Source of the DNA: Marthasterias glacialis
Taxonomy: Eukaryota > Echinodermata > Asteroidea > Forcipulatida > Asteriidae
Reading direction: 5' to 3'
DNA: 64,000 bases
NCBI GenBank assembly: GCA_911728455.2
Contig: OU452233.1
Span: 9,033,505 to 9,097,504 of the forward strand
In this document: piece by piece, positions 41,901 through 47,298 of the stretch
Numbering within the stretch: the first letter of the stretch is position 1
How the letters are laid out: each line of letters begins with the position of its first letter
Translations under genes and position numbers: made by a program
The notes under the pieces: generated by a model
Seen by the model: only the letters and a program-made list of their open reading frames with translations
What the model was told of the DNA's origin: nothing
The model's database searches: none

Positions 41901-42886
41901 ACAGGTACATGTACAGTTTAATTTAACTGGCATGACTGGTGACTTGATTGTGAGATTTACCTCTTTTTTTTTGTCATGTTGGAATTTATTTTATTTTTTT
42001 TTTTAAAAAGGTAGCCTACATCACATGTACACTTGTATGTCTAGATTTTATTGGAATATTTGGCAATAACTTTATTCAACTGCCACTTTATCTCCCTTAA
42101 TTATGTCAAATTATATCCTTACCTGTCTGGCAAGGTATACAGAGAGGAACAGGCACTTTAAACGATTACAAAGTGCTGAAATCATAAAAAATAAAGTCAC
42201 TTTCATGTCAACGACGCCACGCTGATCTTGACAATGCTAAGTCTAATGCCATTTTAATTCCGTTGGGCATGAATGCTCGAAAGTTCCTGGCGTGGAATGA
42301 AATGTCCACTTGAATTTTCTTTTTTAAGGTCAATAATTAGTGTTATTGCTACCAATTACTCAAGACAAGAGGAATATTTTAAAAAGGGAAATAAAGCCCA
42401 ACATCCATTAAAAAATCTAAAAAATCCCTTAAGATTAAGAAGTTGCAGTCGGGTATGGAAACTTTTCCCATACCAAATATACTTCAATCAAAATGGATGT
42501 TACATCATTTCAGGTACAACATTTTTATGGTTGGCATTCGCATACGACGAGCTGTCAAAATTGCAAACTGTGTGCAAAAAAAACATCCCATTATTCACCC
42601 ATACACGGCCTTCGTGCGGACTGCAGAGCAGACATGGCACAGATGAGCAGATGAATCTGAGAATGAGATGGCAACCAACTCATGGAGACGGCACATCGAT
42701 TTTTCCCCGCAAATTTGTTCACTTTCCATTTACCATTTACCAAAAAATAGAACTGCACACATATTCTACATTATCCATGCTTCTAAGACTGCGTTCTGAA
42801 GCGAAAACGCCACACTTCAAAATGAGGAAATTTACCTTGTAATATGCACCATTCGCGTCAAGCACTTCTACAGAAAGCTCCTCCAT
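11481..42886 (-). CDS. fmr1: FMR1/FXR-family RNA-binding protein, 14 coding exons
   Basis: Joined minus-strand exons: 42886-42836, 24906-24854, 23821-23722, 22658-22587, 21160-21078, 20157-20092, 19804-19711, 18533-18246, 17810-17735, 16853-16654, 15115-14869, 14264-14013, 13123-12983, 11947-11481. All introns are GT-AG, phases agree at every junction, and the sum is 2,190 bases: 729 residues plus stop (human members are about 620-675). Domains seen: Tudor/Agenet repeats about 1-50 and 60-120, KH0-like 121-200, KH1 with GAHG at 237-240, KH2 with GKNG at 299-302, export-like segment 366-377, RG blocks 413-436 and 488-526, basic cluster 580-594, C-terminal LVNGTA. Known of the family: these proteins bind mRNA and ribosomes, repress or regulate translation in cytoplasmic granules and shuttle through the nucleus. 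Most invertebrates have one gene ancestral to FMR1, FXR1 and FXR2, so a one-to-one vertebrate name is not justified. The start is the ATG giving MEEL, the family's own N-terminus. Alternative splicing cannot be judged from the sequence. Confidence 0.96.
12983..13123 (-). CDS. fmr1: FMR1/FXR homologue, coding exon 13 (acidic segment)
   Basis: Forty-seven codons (symmetrical phase 1) giving [29 protein letters not shown] and an acidic run ending TERE. Length divisible by three and equal phases mean that skipping it would keep frame. Acceptor GAAGCAG, donor GTAAGG. Low complexity, so support comes mainly from the splice fit on both sides. Confidence 0.85.
13320..13535 (-). mobile_element. Diverged SINE fragment in intron 13
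   Basis: The reverse complement keeps body landmarks of the 25.56 kb element: a CCTTCAGATGGGGTGTAAAG-like block, GTCCAGTGTGTTACG, a GTTCCTGGTATGGTTGGCTG-like block and the GACGCCCATTGG tail segment. It lacks the tRNA-like head and is clearly older. Confidence 0.7.
14013..14264 (-). CDS. fmr1: FMR1/FXR homologue, coding exon 12 (RG block 2)
   Basis: Residues 445-527 with split glycine and aspartate codons. SSDWAEQ (462-468) resembles the LSDW motif just before the human RGG box, and RG/RGG repeats fill 488-526. This block is therefore the better counterpart of the FMRP RGG box, which binds G-quadruplex RNA. Phase 1 at both ends. Confidence 0.92.
14869..15115 (-). CDS. fmr1: FMR1/FXR homologue, coding exon 11 (export-like segment, RG block 1)
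   Basis: Residues 362-443. [12 protein letters not shown] (366-377) matches the leucine-rich nuclear export segment of FMRP (LRLERLQIDEQL). An aromatic/proline stretch ([10 protein letters not shown]) and an acidic serine patch (SDFSEDGGS) follow, then an RG/RGG block at 413-436. In vertebrates the export segment and the main RGG box are in different exons, so this RG block is extra. Confidence 0.93.
15402..15540. mobile_element. Foldback element in intron 10, copy 1 of a pair
   Basis: Arms ACACAAAGCACTAAG...ATTCATCTTAAGAT and AAGATCAATCTTAACTCT...TTGTGAAAT surround AAGTATTACCGTAGTAATTT and TTGTGACATCGCA. The copy at 34.47 kb shares this order. Confidence 0.7.
16654..16853 (-). CDS. fmr1: FMR1/FXR homologue, coding exon 10 (KH2)
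   Basis: Completes Gly295, then residues 296-361. [20 protein letters not shown] carries the KH2 GxxG loop (GKNG, 299-302); the Ile at 305 is at the place of human Ile304, the residue of the I304N patient variant. The end [20 protein letters not shown] and EYHLAHLK is typical of the family. The stretch after residue 320 is somewhat diverged from human. Confidence 0.97.
17317..17480. mobile_element. Foldback element in intron 9, ATATTGAGTG family
   Basis: GACAAATATTGAGTGG at the left is inverted at the right as CCACTCAATATTTGTA. Inner arms TGACTGTTCCATTTCAC and GTGAAATGGAACAGTCA are exact complements around a 13-base loop. Confidence 0.85.
17735..17810 (-). CDS. fmr1: FMR1/FXR homologue, coding exon 9
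   Basis: Residues 270-294 ([24 protein letters not shown]) plus one base of Gly295. It closes KH1 with its C-terminal helix and opens KH2. Equivalent to human [25 protein letters not shown]. Acceptor AATAG, donor GTAAGT. Confidence 0.95.
18246..18533 (-). CDS. fmr1: FMR1/FXR homologue, coding exon 8 (KH1)
   Basis: Ninety-six codons, residues 174-269. It holds the invariant DMHFRS (188-193), a Met/Glu-rich helix, and most of KH1: [20 protein letters not shown] with the GxxG loop GAHG at 237-240, then [19 protein letters not shown]. The glycine altered in a known human KH1 variant (G266E) lies in this LAIGxHG segment and is retained. Phase 0 at both ends. Confidence 0.97.
18715..18994 (+). pseudogene. 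LINE reverse-transcriptase 3' remnant in intron 7
   Basis: A 91-residue open frame opposite to the host gene. It contains [30 protein letters not shown] and [11 protein letters not shown]. This pattern (hydrophobic YLAHIARxxNTxLTKQLLF, then GKR) is typical of the tail after the RT domain in CR1/RTE-like non-LTR elements. No RT catalytic core is present, so it is a dead 5'-truncated copy. Family assignment is from memory. Confidence 0.65.
19146..19590 (+). repeat. GCTGCATTGGGTAAA minisatellite split by a SINE
   Basis: Imperfect copies lie at 19146-19226 (AAGCTACATTGGGTAG, GTATTGGGTATTAAAG, GCATTGGGTAAAA) and 19533-19590 (GCTGCATTGGGTAAAG, GCATCGTTGGGTAAAGCTGC). The SINE at 19230-19530 separates them. 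Confidence 0.7.
19230..19530 (-). mobile_element. tRNA-derived SINE, subfamily 2, with (AAT)n tail
   Basis: Reverse complement: degraded head (GTGACCGAGCAGTTTAG), then GAGCAAGACACTTAACTG, AAATGGGTATCTGTGAGGGC, GCTGAGATGGTTTAAGTA and a trinucleotide AAT tail at the left. The body matches the element at 46.0 kb better than the one at 25.56 kb. It interrupts a short GCTGCATTGGGTAAA repeat. Confidence 0.75.
19711..19804 (-). CDS. fmr1: FMR1/FXR homologue, coding exon 7
   Basis: Completes Tyr142, then residues 143-173, including [19 protein letters not shown], which aligns with HKDFKKAVGAFSVTYDPEN of FMRP in KH0. Acceptor TTCAG, donor TTT before GTGAGT, phase 0. Confidence 0.94.
19850..19965 (+). 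repeat. AT-rich minisatellite in intron 6
   Basis: Five or six imperfect copies of an AGAATAAAAGTTGCATAAT-like unit of about 20 bases, starting just upstream of exon 7's acceptor in the direction of transcription. Confidence 0.6.
20092..20157 (-). CDS. fmr1: FMR1/FXR homologue, coding exon 6
   Basis: Residues 121-141 ([19 protein letters not shown]...) plus split codons at both ends, covering the start of the KH0-like region; [15 protein letters not shown] aligns with human TFHKIKLDVPEDLRQ. Acceptor TTGCAG, donor GTAAGT, phases 2 and 2. Confidence 0.93.
20933..21018. repeat. Hairpin element in intron 5
   Basis: GGACTGTGAGTGACTAAAAG...TATTTCCCT (20933-20968) and AGGGAAATAAGACACTCTTC...CTCACAGTCC (20983-21018) are inverted arms of 36 bases around a 14-base loop. 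It lies 60 bases downstream of exon 5. Confidence 0.8.
21078..21160 (-). CDS. fmr1: FMR1/FXR homologue, coding exon 5
   Basis: Residues 93-119 ([18 protein letters not shown]... DRLRQPNT) and two bases of codon 120. This ends the second Tudor repeat; FYVIEY and ATYNEIV are almost invariant in the family. Acceptor TTTCAG, donor GTAAGT. Confidence 0.95.
21271..21547. mobile_element. Related foldback element, intron 4
   Basis: Starts GGGCCCACATTCATAAAGCTG and ends GGCTTTATGACATTGGGCCC, a terminal inverted repeat. CCGTAAGCAAAA and CCGTAAGCATAAAA occur inside. Related in design to the copies near 0.5 kb. Confidence 0.65.
21983..22142 (+). repeat. GGCC-rich dispersed repeat, copy 2
   Basis: Blocks GGTGGCCACAGAGGCC, CTTGGCCTTGGTCCCC, GGAAGTACCCTTTGAAAAA and TTTCAGGCCTG occur in the same order as in the 2.47 kb copy. 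Confidence 0.7.
22587..22658 (-). CDS. fmr1: FMR1/FXR homologue, coding exon 4
   Basis: Exactly 24 codons, residues 69-92, containing [17 protein letters not shown]. The WW pair and the MIKGE end match the second Tudor repeat of FMRP (CCWWLAKVRMIKGE). Acceptor TATCAG, donor GTATGA, both phase 0. Confidence 0.95.
22953..23250. mobile_element. MITE-like foldback in intron 3
   Basis: TTAAGTACCTGAAACCAACC, AGTGTTTCAACATGTGAGTG and GACATACAG at the left return as GCATGTCCATTCACATTG, TTGAAACACTTGTGGGTGG and TTTCAGGTATTTAA at the right. Arms about 55 bases, AT-rich centre. Confidence 0.8.
23722..23821 (-). CDS. fmr1: FMR1/FXR homologue, coding exon 3
   Basis: Completes Asn35, then residues 36-68 from [18 protein letters not shown] to GDEVE. 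This is the linker and the start of Tudor 2; the [11 protein letters not shown] stretch corresponds to human IPFHDVRFPPP. Acceptor GGTAG, donor GAG before GTACAG, phase 0. Confidence 0.95.
24326..24399 (+). repeat. GGCTGCAGCTAT minisatellite in intron 2
   Basis: About six variants of a 12-base GGCTGCAGCTAT unit in 74 bases. All units contain or nearly contain the CTGCAG palindrome. Confidence 0.75.
24854..24906 (-). CDS. fmr1: FMR1/FXR homologue, coding exon 2
   Basis: Residues 18-34 ([17 protein letters not shown]) plus two bases of codon 35. Acceptor TTGCAG, donor GTAAGT. The segment completes the first Tudor barrel, equivalent to human AFVKDVHEDSITVAFEN. Fully spliced frame joins to the Trp of exon 3. 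Confidence 0.95.
25361..25545 (+). repeat. GGCC-type dispersed repeat, copy 3
   Basis: TTCATGGAGGCAGTGGAGGC, GCCTTGGTGCCCTTGAAATG, AGGTGCCCTTTATCA and AATCAGGCCTGCC, in family order. The tRNA-headed SINE lies directly downstream. Confidence 0.6.
25555..25925 (+). mobile_element. tRNA-Leu-like SINE, full length
   Basis: Head: A box GTGGCCGAGCGGAT, anticodon stem ACCGGA/TCCGGT with loop CTCAAGC (anticodon CAA, leucine), variable arm CTCTG/CAGAG, B box GGGTGCGAGTCCC. A tRNA-unrelated body of about 270 bases and an AT-rich end (TATTATTAATAA) follow. The long variable arm shows a class II tRNA origin. The acceptor stem no longer pairs well, so it is not a working tRNA gene. Confidence 0.9.
25940..26116 (-). 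repeat. GGCC-type dispersed repeat, copy 4
   Basis: Reverse orientation: GGCAGGCCTCGATCTTAAG and AAGGCCATGCTGGCC at the left, GGCCTCGGTGGCCTCGG at the right. Diverged copy on the far side of the SINE. Confidence 0.5.
26945..27096 (-). repeat. GGCC-type dispersed repeat, copy 5
   Basis: Reverse orientation: GCAGGCCTGGAAATTCATC, ATGGGATACTTTTGAAGGG, ACCAAGACCAAGACCAGGG, CAACAGAGGCCATGGCC and GTGTAATTCCACGCC. Confidence 0.7.
27661..28033. mobile_element. Truncated copy of the AATAGACC-ended element
   Basis: Matches the right half of the 39.17-40.01 kb element from AAAATGCTCACTTTTTCAAC through GTGCATAACTCAAAATAAAC and GGTCACAGCATGTATTT to the end GCAATTGGTCTATTT. The left half and left terminal repeat are absent. 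Confidence 0.85.
28854..29238 (-). mobile_element. TTAAAGGCA-type MITE with central hairpin
   Basis: Starts TTAAAGGCAAAGTATACC and ends near TTACCAAACGTATGC. The middle TCTGAGAAGCGTTACGG/CCATAACGCTTCTCAGA is a near-perfect hairpin (29047-29080). Blocks such as CAAAAACGCTGCCACC (minus strand) resemble elements I recall from echinoderm genomes; not searched. Confidence 0.65.
29701..29820. promoter_or_regulatory. NRF1-like motif and inverted pair of CTCF-like motifs
   Basis: GAGCATGCGCAG (29701) resembles the NRF1 site. TAGAGGGCGCA (29769 on) and GCGCCCTCTA (29810-29819) are two CTCF-core-like words in opposite orientation about 45 bases apart, in a CpG-richer island of intron 1. Motif matches only. 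Confidence 0.35.
30209..30246 (+). repeat. Exact 19-base tandem duplication with near-palindrome
   Basis: ACCAGGCGCTAATAGCGCC occurs twice without spacer. Its core GGCGCTAATAGCGCC is self-complementary except at the centre, so two adjacent hairpins are possible. Confidence 0.85.
33628..33982. repeat. Inverted pair of GGCC-type repeats
   Basis: The left arm (TGGAGGTCATTGTCTTGG, CTTGGCCTTAGTGCCC) and right arm (ACACCGTGGACAAGGC, CAACAGAGGCCATGGC, ATTCCAGGCCTGG) are opposite-orientation copies about 240 bases apart, so the locus can fold back on itself. Confidence 0.65.
34256..34392 (-). repeat. GGCC-type dispersed repeat, copy 8
   Basis: Reverse orientation: GGGAACTTCCATTGCAAAA, TATGGGAAACTTTTGAAGGG, GCACCAAGGCCAAGACCAGG and GCAACAGAGGCC. 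Confidence 0.65.
34473..34610. mobile_element. Foldback element in intron 1, copy 2 of the pair
   Basis: TTTTCACAAAGCATTAAGAT, AGTATCACCATAGTGATTTG, TTGTGACATCACA and ATCTTAAGATCAATCTTC...TCGTGAAAT: same blocks, same spacing and same orientation as at 15.40 kb. Confidence 0.7.
36190..36300. repeat. GTACATGTAC-type simple repeat cluster
   Basis: Dense, slightly irregular GTACATGTAC and ACAATGTACA words. Similar patches at 31.44-31.50, 36.64-36.67, 38.44-38.46, 38.68-38.72, 39.15-39.17 and 40.21-40.24 kb make it a property of intron 1. Confidence 0.75.
38279..38413. mobile_element. Foldback element in intron 1, ATATTGAATG family
   Basis: TGCATTGTCGCAGAATATGT (38297 on) is inverted at 38378-38406 with one small indel. 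The right end CATTCAATATTTGTA matches the right end of the 17.3 kb element, and TTCCATTTCAC also occurs inside. Confidence 0.8.
39169..40012. mobile_element. MITE-like element, about 844 bp, AATAGACC ends
   Basis: Left end AATAGACCGATTGC and right end GCAATTGGTCTATT are inverted. Just inside, ATGACCTGTAGTGGGTA pairs with TACCCACTACAGGTCAT. An open frame of about 105 codons at 39341-39655 matches no family I know. The right half is shared with the 27.66 kb copy. Confidence 0.85.
40438..40672. mobile_element. Foldback element in intron 1
   Basis: CTTCATGGTAATACAGTATG, GGGGCAGATTTGTTTATTTC and ATTGTTGCC on the left return as GGCAACGCATG, GAAGTAAACAAATCTGCCCC and TTACCATGAAGG on the right. Arms are about 70 bases. 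Confidence 0.8.
41184..41866. mobile_element. Composite element with about 36-base terminal inverted repeats
   Basis: TAGCCCACTAGTGTGGCGAA and GATTTTTGACATCGG (from 41184) are inverted at the right (CCGATGTAAAAAATCCTTCG, CCGCACTAGTGGGGCTA). Inside lies an inverted pair, AACTACTGTTCCATG/CTTGGAAAAGTAGTT, around 41399-41520. AATAGACTGATTGTGCG and a reversed GCACTACCGGCGTC segment recall the 39.17 kb family. Looks like nested insertions. Confidence 0.75.
42836..42886 (-). CDS. fmr1: FMR1/FXR homologue, coding exon 1
   Basis: Residues 1-17 read [17 protein letters not shown], matching the family N-terminus MEELxVEVRGxNGAxYK, the first strand pair of Tudor repeat 1. The ATG has A at -3 and G at +4. 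The exon ends AAG before GTAAAT, phase 0, and joins cleanly to exon 2 ([11 protein letters not shown]). It lies 17.9 kb from exon 2, so it is easily missed. Confidence 0.93.
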
Positions 42887-43035
42887 TTTGGACTGAAGTT
42901 TCGAATGGCATTGTGGGTAAAAGAAAATTGCATCACATATGCGTACACATCGTGCGTGTGGCTCGAGTGGTGTTTTTACACGTTAACTCCAAGGTCACTG
43001 AGCTGTTGATGAGAGTAGCTAGAGGATGCGGGATA

Positions 43036-43043
43036 CTTTTATA
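43036..43043 (-). promoter_or_regulatory. TATA-like box upstream of exon 1
   Basis: The minus strand reads TATAAAAG here, 150 bases upstream of the ATG at 42886. If used, it would start a transcript with a leader of about 120 bases and no leader intron. It competes with the 44.0-44.2 kb model. Confidence 0.35.
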
Positions 43044-43990
43044 TGAACATCAAGTAATTCAACAGATCACATGGTCATATTTGTTTGCTTTTTGAGATGT
43101 TTTTCGTTAAACCTCTACTGACCGGCAAAATTGAGAGATTTTTACTTCTTGGAAGATTCTCACATCTGCACTGGTAAGCCTATAGGCCTAATGAGATCTC
43201 CCACGCTGCAGACGCGAAGATGGGAATTTACTTCACTAATCACTAATTAGTCTCAAGTTTTTCTCACTTGTTTCTGTTGACGCATTGTACACGATTACCT
43301 TTATTAAGAGGGGAAAACAATTTCTGGGCTTAGAGAAACAAGTTGGGTTTTATGTAATGATTGCTGGTGCTAGATGTTCAACAGCAAAACGTGTGGAGGA
43401 GAGTAGATGGTTTGAATTCCATCAATATGATTCACGGGATATGCCCGCAGCGCAGCGAGGATCGGATCATATGTTGATGGGGGAAGTAGCGCCGTTTGAC
43501 GGCTGAGTCTTTACTTGTCAATAGCAATCATCTAGAGCCTGTCACGTGGATTCCACCTCCACTCCCACTGCAATGATTGACGTTTCACTGTTACAGCTGA
43601 CCTTAGGACTGCTGAAAAGGGGTGGAGGAGTGACGTTTTGTGGGAGGTGGGAAGCTGATGCGCCATCATTATTGATGGTTAATTCTATTGTTCTAGCTCC
43701 ATGTCATAAAGCTCAATTGCAATAATATTATCATAACATATTAAAGTCACTGTAAGTTAGATACAATTTTTATATTTTATTACAAAAGCAAACAATCACT
43801 ACACTACATGTTTTACTTCAAAAACATGTACTTTAAAAACAACTCCCCGGGAGGTTTGAAAATGCTCAGAGATCGGTTTGGGTAATTTTTGAGTTTATCT
43901 GTCATGGGTTTTCATTGAAACTGAGGAATGGCATTATTTTGGTACGCCTAATGGGAGACTTTTGAGGACGCTAGGTGGCAGCAGACTTAC

Positions 43991-44205
43991 CAGGTGTGGA
44001 GAGGTTGCGTGATCCCGGGAAAAGTTCATTTCGCAGCCATGTTGGGTCCAGCCATGTACAAACTAAAATGGCTGGCGTGTCGTCCGCTGAATGATTTCCA
44101 GCGTCTGTTTGTGCACGCAGCGTTAGAAAAAGGTCCCAGCCTGTGCGCCGCGCGTACAAGATGTGCGGTTTCCGTTGATCAGCGTTTTACTTTTAAGATG
44201 GCGGC
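43991..44205 (-). promoter_or_regulatory. Possible non-coding first exon with consensus donor
   Basis: On the minus strand CACACCTG is followed by GTAAGTC at 43990, an ideal 5' splice site, just downstream of a CpG-rich stretch. A plausible acceptor (AACTTCAG, 42893) lies six bases before the FMR1/FXR ATG, with a T-rich tract upstream. Together they would make a leader exon of about 200 bases spliced to coding exon 1. No conservation supports it. Confidence 0.35.
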
Positions 44206-44217
44206 ATGATGACGTCA
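44195..44217. promoter_or_regulatory. YY1-like motif and CRE palindrome
   Basis: AAGATGGCGGC (44195-44205, YY1 consensus) is followed after four bases by TGACGTCA (44210-44217, perfect CRE). Such pairs are typical of housekeeping promoters, and a CRE is also known in the human FMR1 promoter. The YY1 motif points along the plus strand, so divergent transcription is possible. Confidence 0.45.
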
Positions 44218-44732
44218 ATGCATAAAGTCCATTGATCTCCATCAATACTGATACTGATAGTACCAATGGAAATCAATGCTAAGGTCTATAACGCCAACAA
44301 TTTCCCCTATGATCGTCGTCGTGAAAACAGGCCTTGTGTCAATGAAGGTCCAACCCAGGTCCTCTTGCTCTGTGATGTACCAGTCTTGTGTGTGTTGCTA
44401 AGATATCATGATGATGGTGATGGTTGCTATCGTCTTGATATTATATCCTTCTGCCATGACTTTTTAGTGGCGGGTTTGCCTTCTGAAGGGTTTCGCTGAT
44501 TCCCATCAGTCTTGTTCTCATTTAAATGAATAATATTTATGGGGACTGGAAGTGAATCTTAAGGATGTGGCCAGAAGAACGTAGTTTTTTTCAAAGGATT
44601 TTGATTGCCATCTGCAGTAGGCCTCACGTGCTACAATGAATATTATTTTTCACAGAACTAAAAGAAAGACTAAATGTTGCATTAATTTAATACCATATCC
44701 CTCTCTGAAAAAAAGTTAATTGCCTTAGGTTT

Positions 44733-44800
44733 CGACACTATTAGCAGAGTATTTTTCAAAGGCTAAAACGAACCTTTGAGAAAGACTCTGCTAGGGTCGG
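44733..44800. repeat. Hairpin in upstream spacer
   Basis: CGACACTATTAGCAGAGTAT...TTCAAAGG and CCTTTGAGAAAGACTCTGCT...AGGGTCG form imperfect 28-base arms around a 10-base loop. Confidence 0.65.
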
Positions 44801-45473
44801 TACTTTATGCCATCATATTTTTTCTCATTAATATACCGTACGAGATTAAAAAGTTACATTTATAAACTTTTATGTAGCAATTTCACTGTTGTGTTTTGTT
44901 TTGTTTTGTTGGTTAACTGTTTCTATTTATACGCAAACACTCAGTGTATTTTTGTTTTTACTTTCACGTCAGATTATAAAAAATTGTAAAAGCATAACAA
45001 AAGCGCCGAAAAGGGGCTTGTTTAGGGAAAAATGAACATTTAGTTTCCCCTCGTAAAAAATGGTGCACCTAATTGTGCTCCCCTAAAATTTTACCCTAGT
45101 TTCGCCGCTGTTTCCCCCTGGCCCCATCTCAGAACGTATAAACTTAACTGTAAATAGTGGTGGCGCTATTTATTTATTTATTGATTTATTTACGAGACTG
45201 AAGCTAACCGCGTATTGGGCCAAAAATCCGCGGAATCAGAGGCCGGCCAGCCGGCGTGTTTTTATTTTATTTTATTTTTTGTTTTTGCTTTTATTTATAA
45301 TTTATTTGTACACTCGACCTTTTAACCTACTTAAAAATTGTTTGTGTGTATTTTTTTTAAATGGCCAAATAAAGGATAAGAATAAGAATTTGAGTCGCCG
45401 AACTGGTAACTGCCACTGCAGTAGTCTATAATATTTGAATTAATCAAAGTTGCATTCTATACTCATCGGCCGT

Positions 45474-45640
45474 TAGCTTGGTAATTCCAGTGCGCCGTTT
45501 CGAAAATACTCAGGTGATAATCTTTGTGGACATGCTTTTCCCGTTCAGGCTCGGGGAAAAAAACTGAAAGCTTGATAATTCCAGTCTGCCGTTCCGAAAA
45601 TACAAACATTGTGATCTTTGCGAAACCCCTGGAGTATAGA
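45474..45640 (+). repeat. Tandem duplication, unit about 95 bp
   Basis: AGCTTGGTAATTCCAGTGCG, CCGTTTCGAAAATAC and GTGATAATCTTTG (45475 on) recur as AGCTTGATAATTCCAGTCTG, CCGTTCCGAAAATAC and TTGTGATCTTTG (45570 on). Confidence 0.75.
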
Positions 45641-45999
45641 TCGCACGAAGGCTATGAAAACAGTATCCACAGCACCTGCCAGACGAGTAGATCAAAGAGC
45701 AGGATTTTATAACTGAAGGAAAAATAACAGCTTTTTCGCAAGACAAACAAAAACAATGTAAGATAAAAGTCTGACATTTCTCACCCATAGATTAAAAAAA
45801 AAATGAAACACAAAGCGCTTTCCAAGTCAAGTGACTCAACTGGAAATCAAACCTATAAGCCTGTCCACATTCTAGATCTACAGGTGTCTACAAATGAAAA
45901 CACTTGGCTCTTGTAGTGCACATATCCTAGTAGCAATAGAAGAAGGCGCTTTGCGACATTTATATCAATCAGCGTTCATCAGGCACACGTAGACCATTT

Positions 46000-46262
46000 C
46001 TCAATCTTTCTCAACTGTCTGGGGACCACACAGCCTCAAGCTGATGATGTTAGCGCTGAGGGGTTCACCGTACATAGGACCATCTCAGCCCTAACAGGCT
46101 CCCATTTATACACCTGGGTTAAGAGAATCAATTTATGGTGAAGTGCCTTGCTCAAGGTGAGGACACAAGTGTCATGACCGGGATTAAACCTACACCCCAA
46201 CGAATAGGCCAACAGAACTCAAGTCTGATGTACCAGACCACTCGGCCATCACGACTGGCCAT
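46000..46262 (-). mobile_element. tRNA-Ser-like SINE, subfamily 2
   Basis: Reverse complement: GTCGTGATGGCCGAGTGGTC head whose seven acceptor bases still pair with TCATGAC after the B box (GTAGGTTTAATCCC). The anticodon loop CTTGAGT gives TGA (serine). The body shares GACACTTGTGTCC and a GAGCAAGGCACTT-like block with the other copies, then a subfamily-specific part. Head better preserved than in the 25.56 kb copy. Confidence 0.85.
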
Positions 46263-46732
46263 CAACTATTTATTTCATTAATTAAATTAATCATTGTAAT
46301 TTGGTCTATTAAGTGCTGCCCGCGTCATCTGATCATACGAAATCGACTTAAAACTGTTGGTCAATAATTTTAAAATGTTTTATGGCTAAGTAGCCTGATG
46401 ATTTTGTTCCGAGAACTGCCAATATTTTCCCAACTAAGAAAGAGTCGGAGTTCAACTTAGAATACGTAATATCACTTCATTCGGTAGTGTCAAACTGTGT
46501 CCAAAATTTAAAATTTCACCAGGGAGGGTCACGGTGACTTTTTAAATATGTCGGTCAAAAATTTGAAGTGCAATTTTATGATTTAATTAAAATGATAAAG
46601 TAGAGACTGATGAAATTCTATTTGTGGGACCGGGAAAATTGGCCATAGTCTAACAATACCGTCTAATGGGGAAACTACGATTGTGCTACAGAAGCACATA
46701 CTATCAGCGGAATTAATCTCTCATACGAATTG

Positions 46733-47041
46733 ATAATTCGTTATTACCCCTACGGATTAGTAAATCGTCATAACGAATTGAAGCATTCGGTATTACGAGT
46801 TAGTAATTCGTTGTTGCGAATTAGTAGATCATTTTTACGAATTAGTAGTTCCTTTTTATGAATTAGTAGTTCGTTTTTACGAATTAGTAATTTGTTGTTA
46901 CGAATTAGTAAGTTGTTATTTGGAACTAACCAATTCGTAATTGTTACGATTTAAATAACTTTTTTCTTACAAATTGGTAATTCCTTGTTACAAATTAAAC
47001 AATTCGTTATTTCGAATTTGAAACTCATTATTACCAATTAC
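46733..47041. repeat. Palindromic minisatellite TTACGAATTAGTAATTCG
   Basis: About fourteen imperfect units of about 20 bases built from ACGAATTAGTAATTCGTT-like words. The units are themselves largely self-complementary and decay toward the right end. Confidence 0.8.
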
Positions 47042-47109
47042 CGTTCCCAAAGCATAATTCTGAGATTAATCACACGTGATTATTTTTCAGGATTATGCTT
47101 TGGGAACGT
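47042..47109. repeat. Nested hairpin adjoining the minisatellite
   Basis: Arms CGTTCCCAAAGCATAATT and GATTATGCTTTGGGAACG match at 17 of 18 positions. Inside them AATCACACGTGATT forms a second smaller palindrome containing the E-box CACGTG. Confidence 0.85.
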
Positions 47110-47298
47110 TGATTGGTTTGGGCACCCCAGTAAATAGTGACTGAATCGATGCGCCAAGCCCCGTTAATAATCAATAAGCCTCATTAGAACTATAGGTCCT
47201 AAAAAAATTCTGTAAATGACAGATTTGAGGGTCAATAGTTTCGGGTTTGTTAAAATAGTGTGTTATGAATTCTGAATTTTGGGTGGTTTGGTTATGCT

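Larger units (their letters stand above)
24907..42835 (-). other. FMR1/FXR homologue, intron 1 (17.9 kb)
   Basis: Bounded by GTAAAT at the exon 1 donor and TTGCAG before exon 2. It contains a full tRNA-headed SINE, at least eight foldback or inverted-repeat elements and dense ACATGT/GTACAT simple repeats. I recognise no nested gene. Between the listed elements I see only unique AT-rich sequence. Confidence 0.85.
44220..47298. other. Non-genic spacer between promoter region and satellite
   Basis: AT-rich sequence without a recognisable gene. It holds a hairpin (44.73 kb), TTTATTTA runs near 45.16 kb, a tandem duplication (45.5 kb), a reverse SINE (46.0 kb) and a palindromic minisatellite with adjacent hairpin (46.73-47.11 kb). 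Confidence 0.6.

Noticed and set aside
42273-42839. 189-codon plus-strand frame just downstream of exon 1
   Set aside because: Antisense to the gene, without recognisable domain or codon bias, and close to what chance allows in this composition.
43971-44159. 62-codon minus-strand frame near the candidate leader exon
   Set aside because: It reads through the strong donor at 43,990 and has no family resemblance; better explained as untranslated leader sequence.
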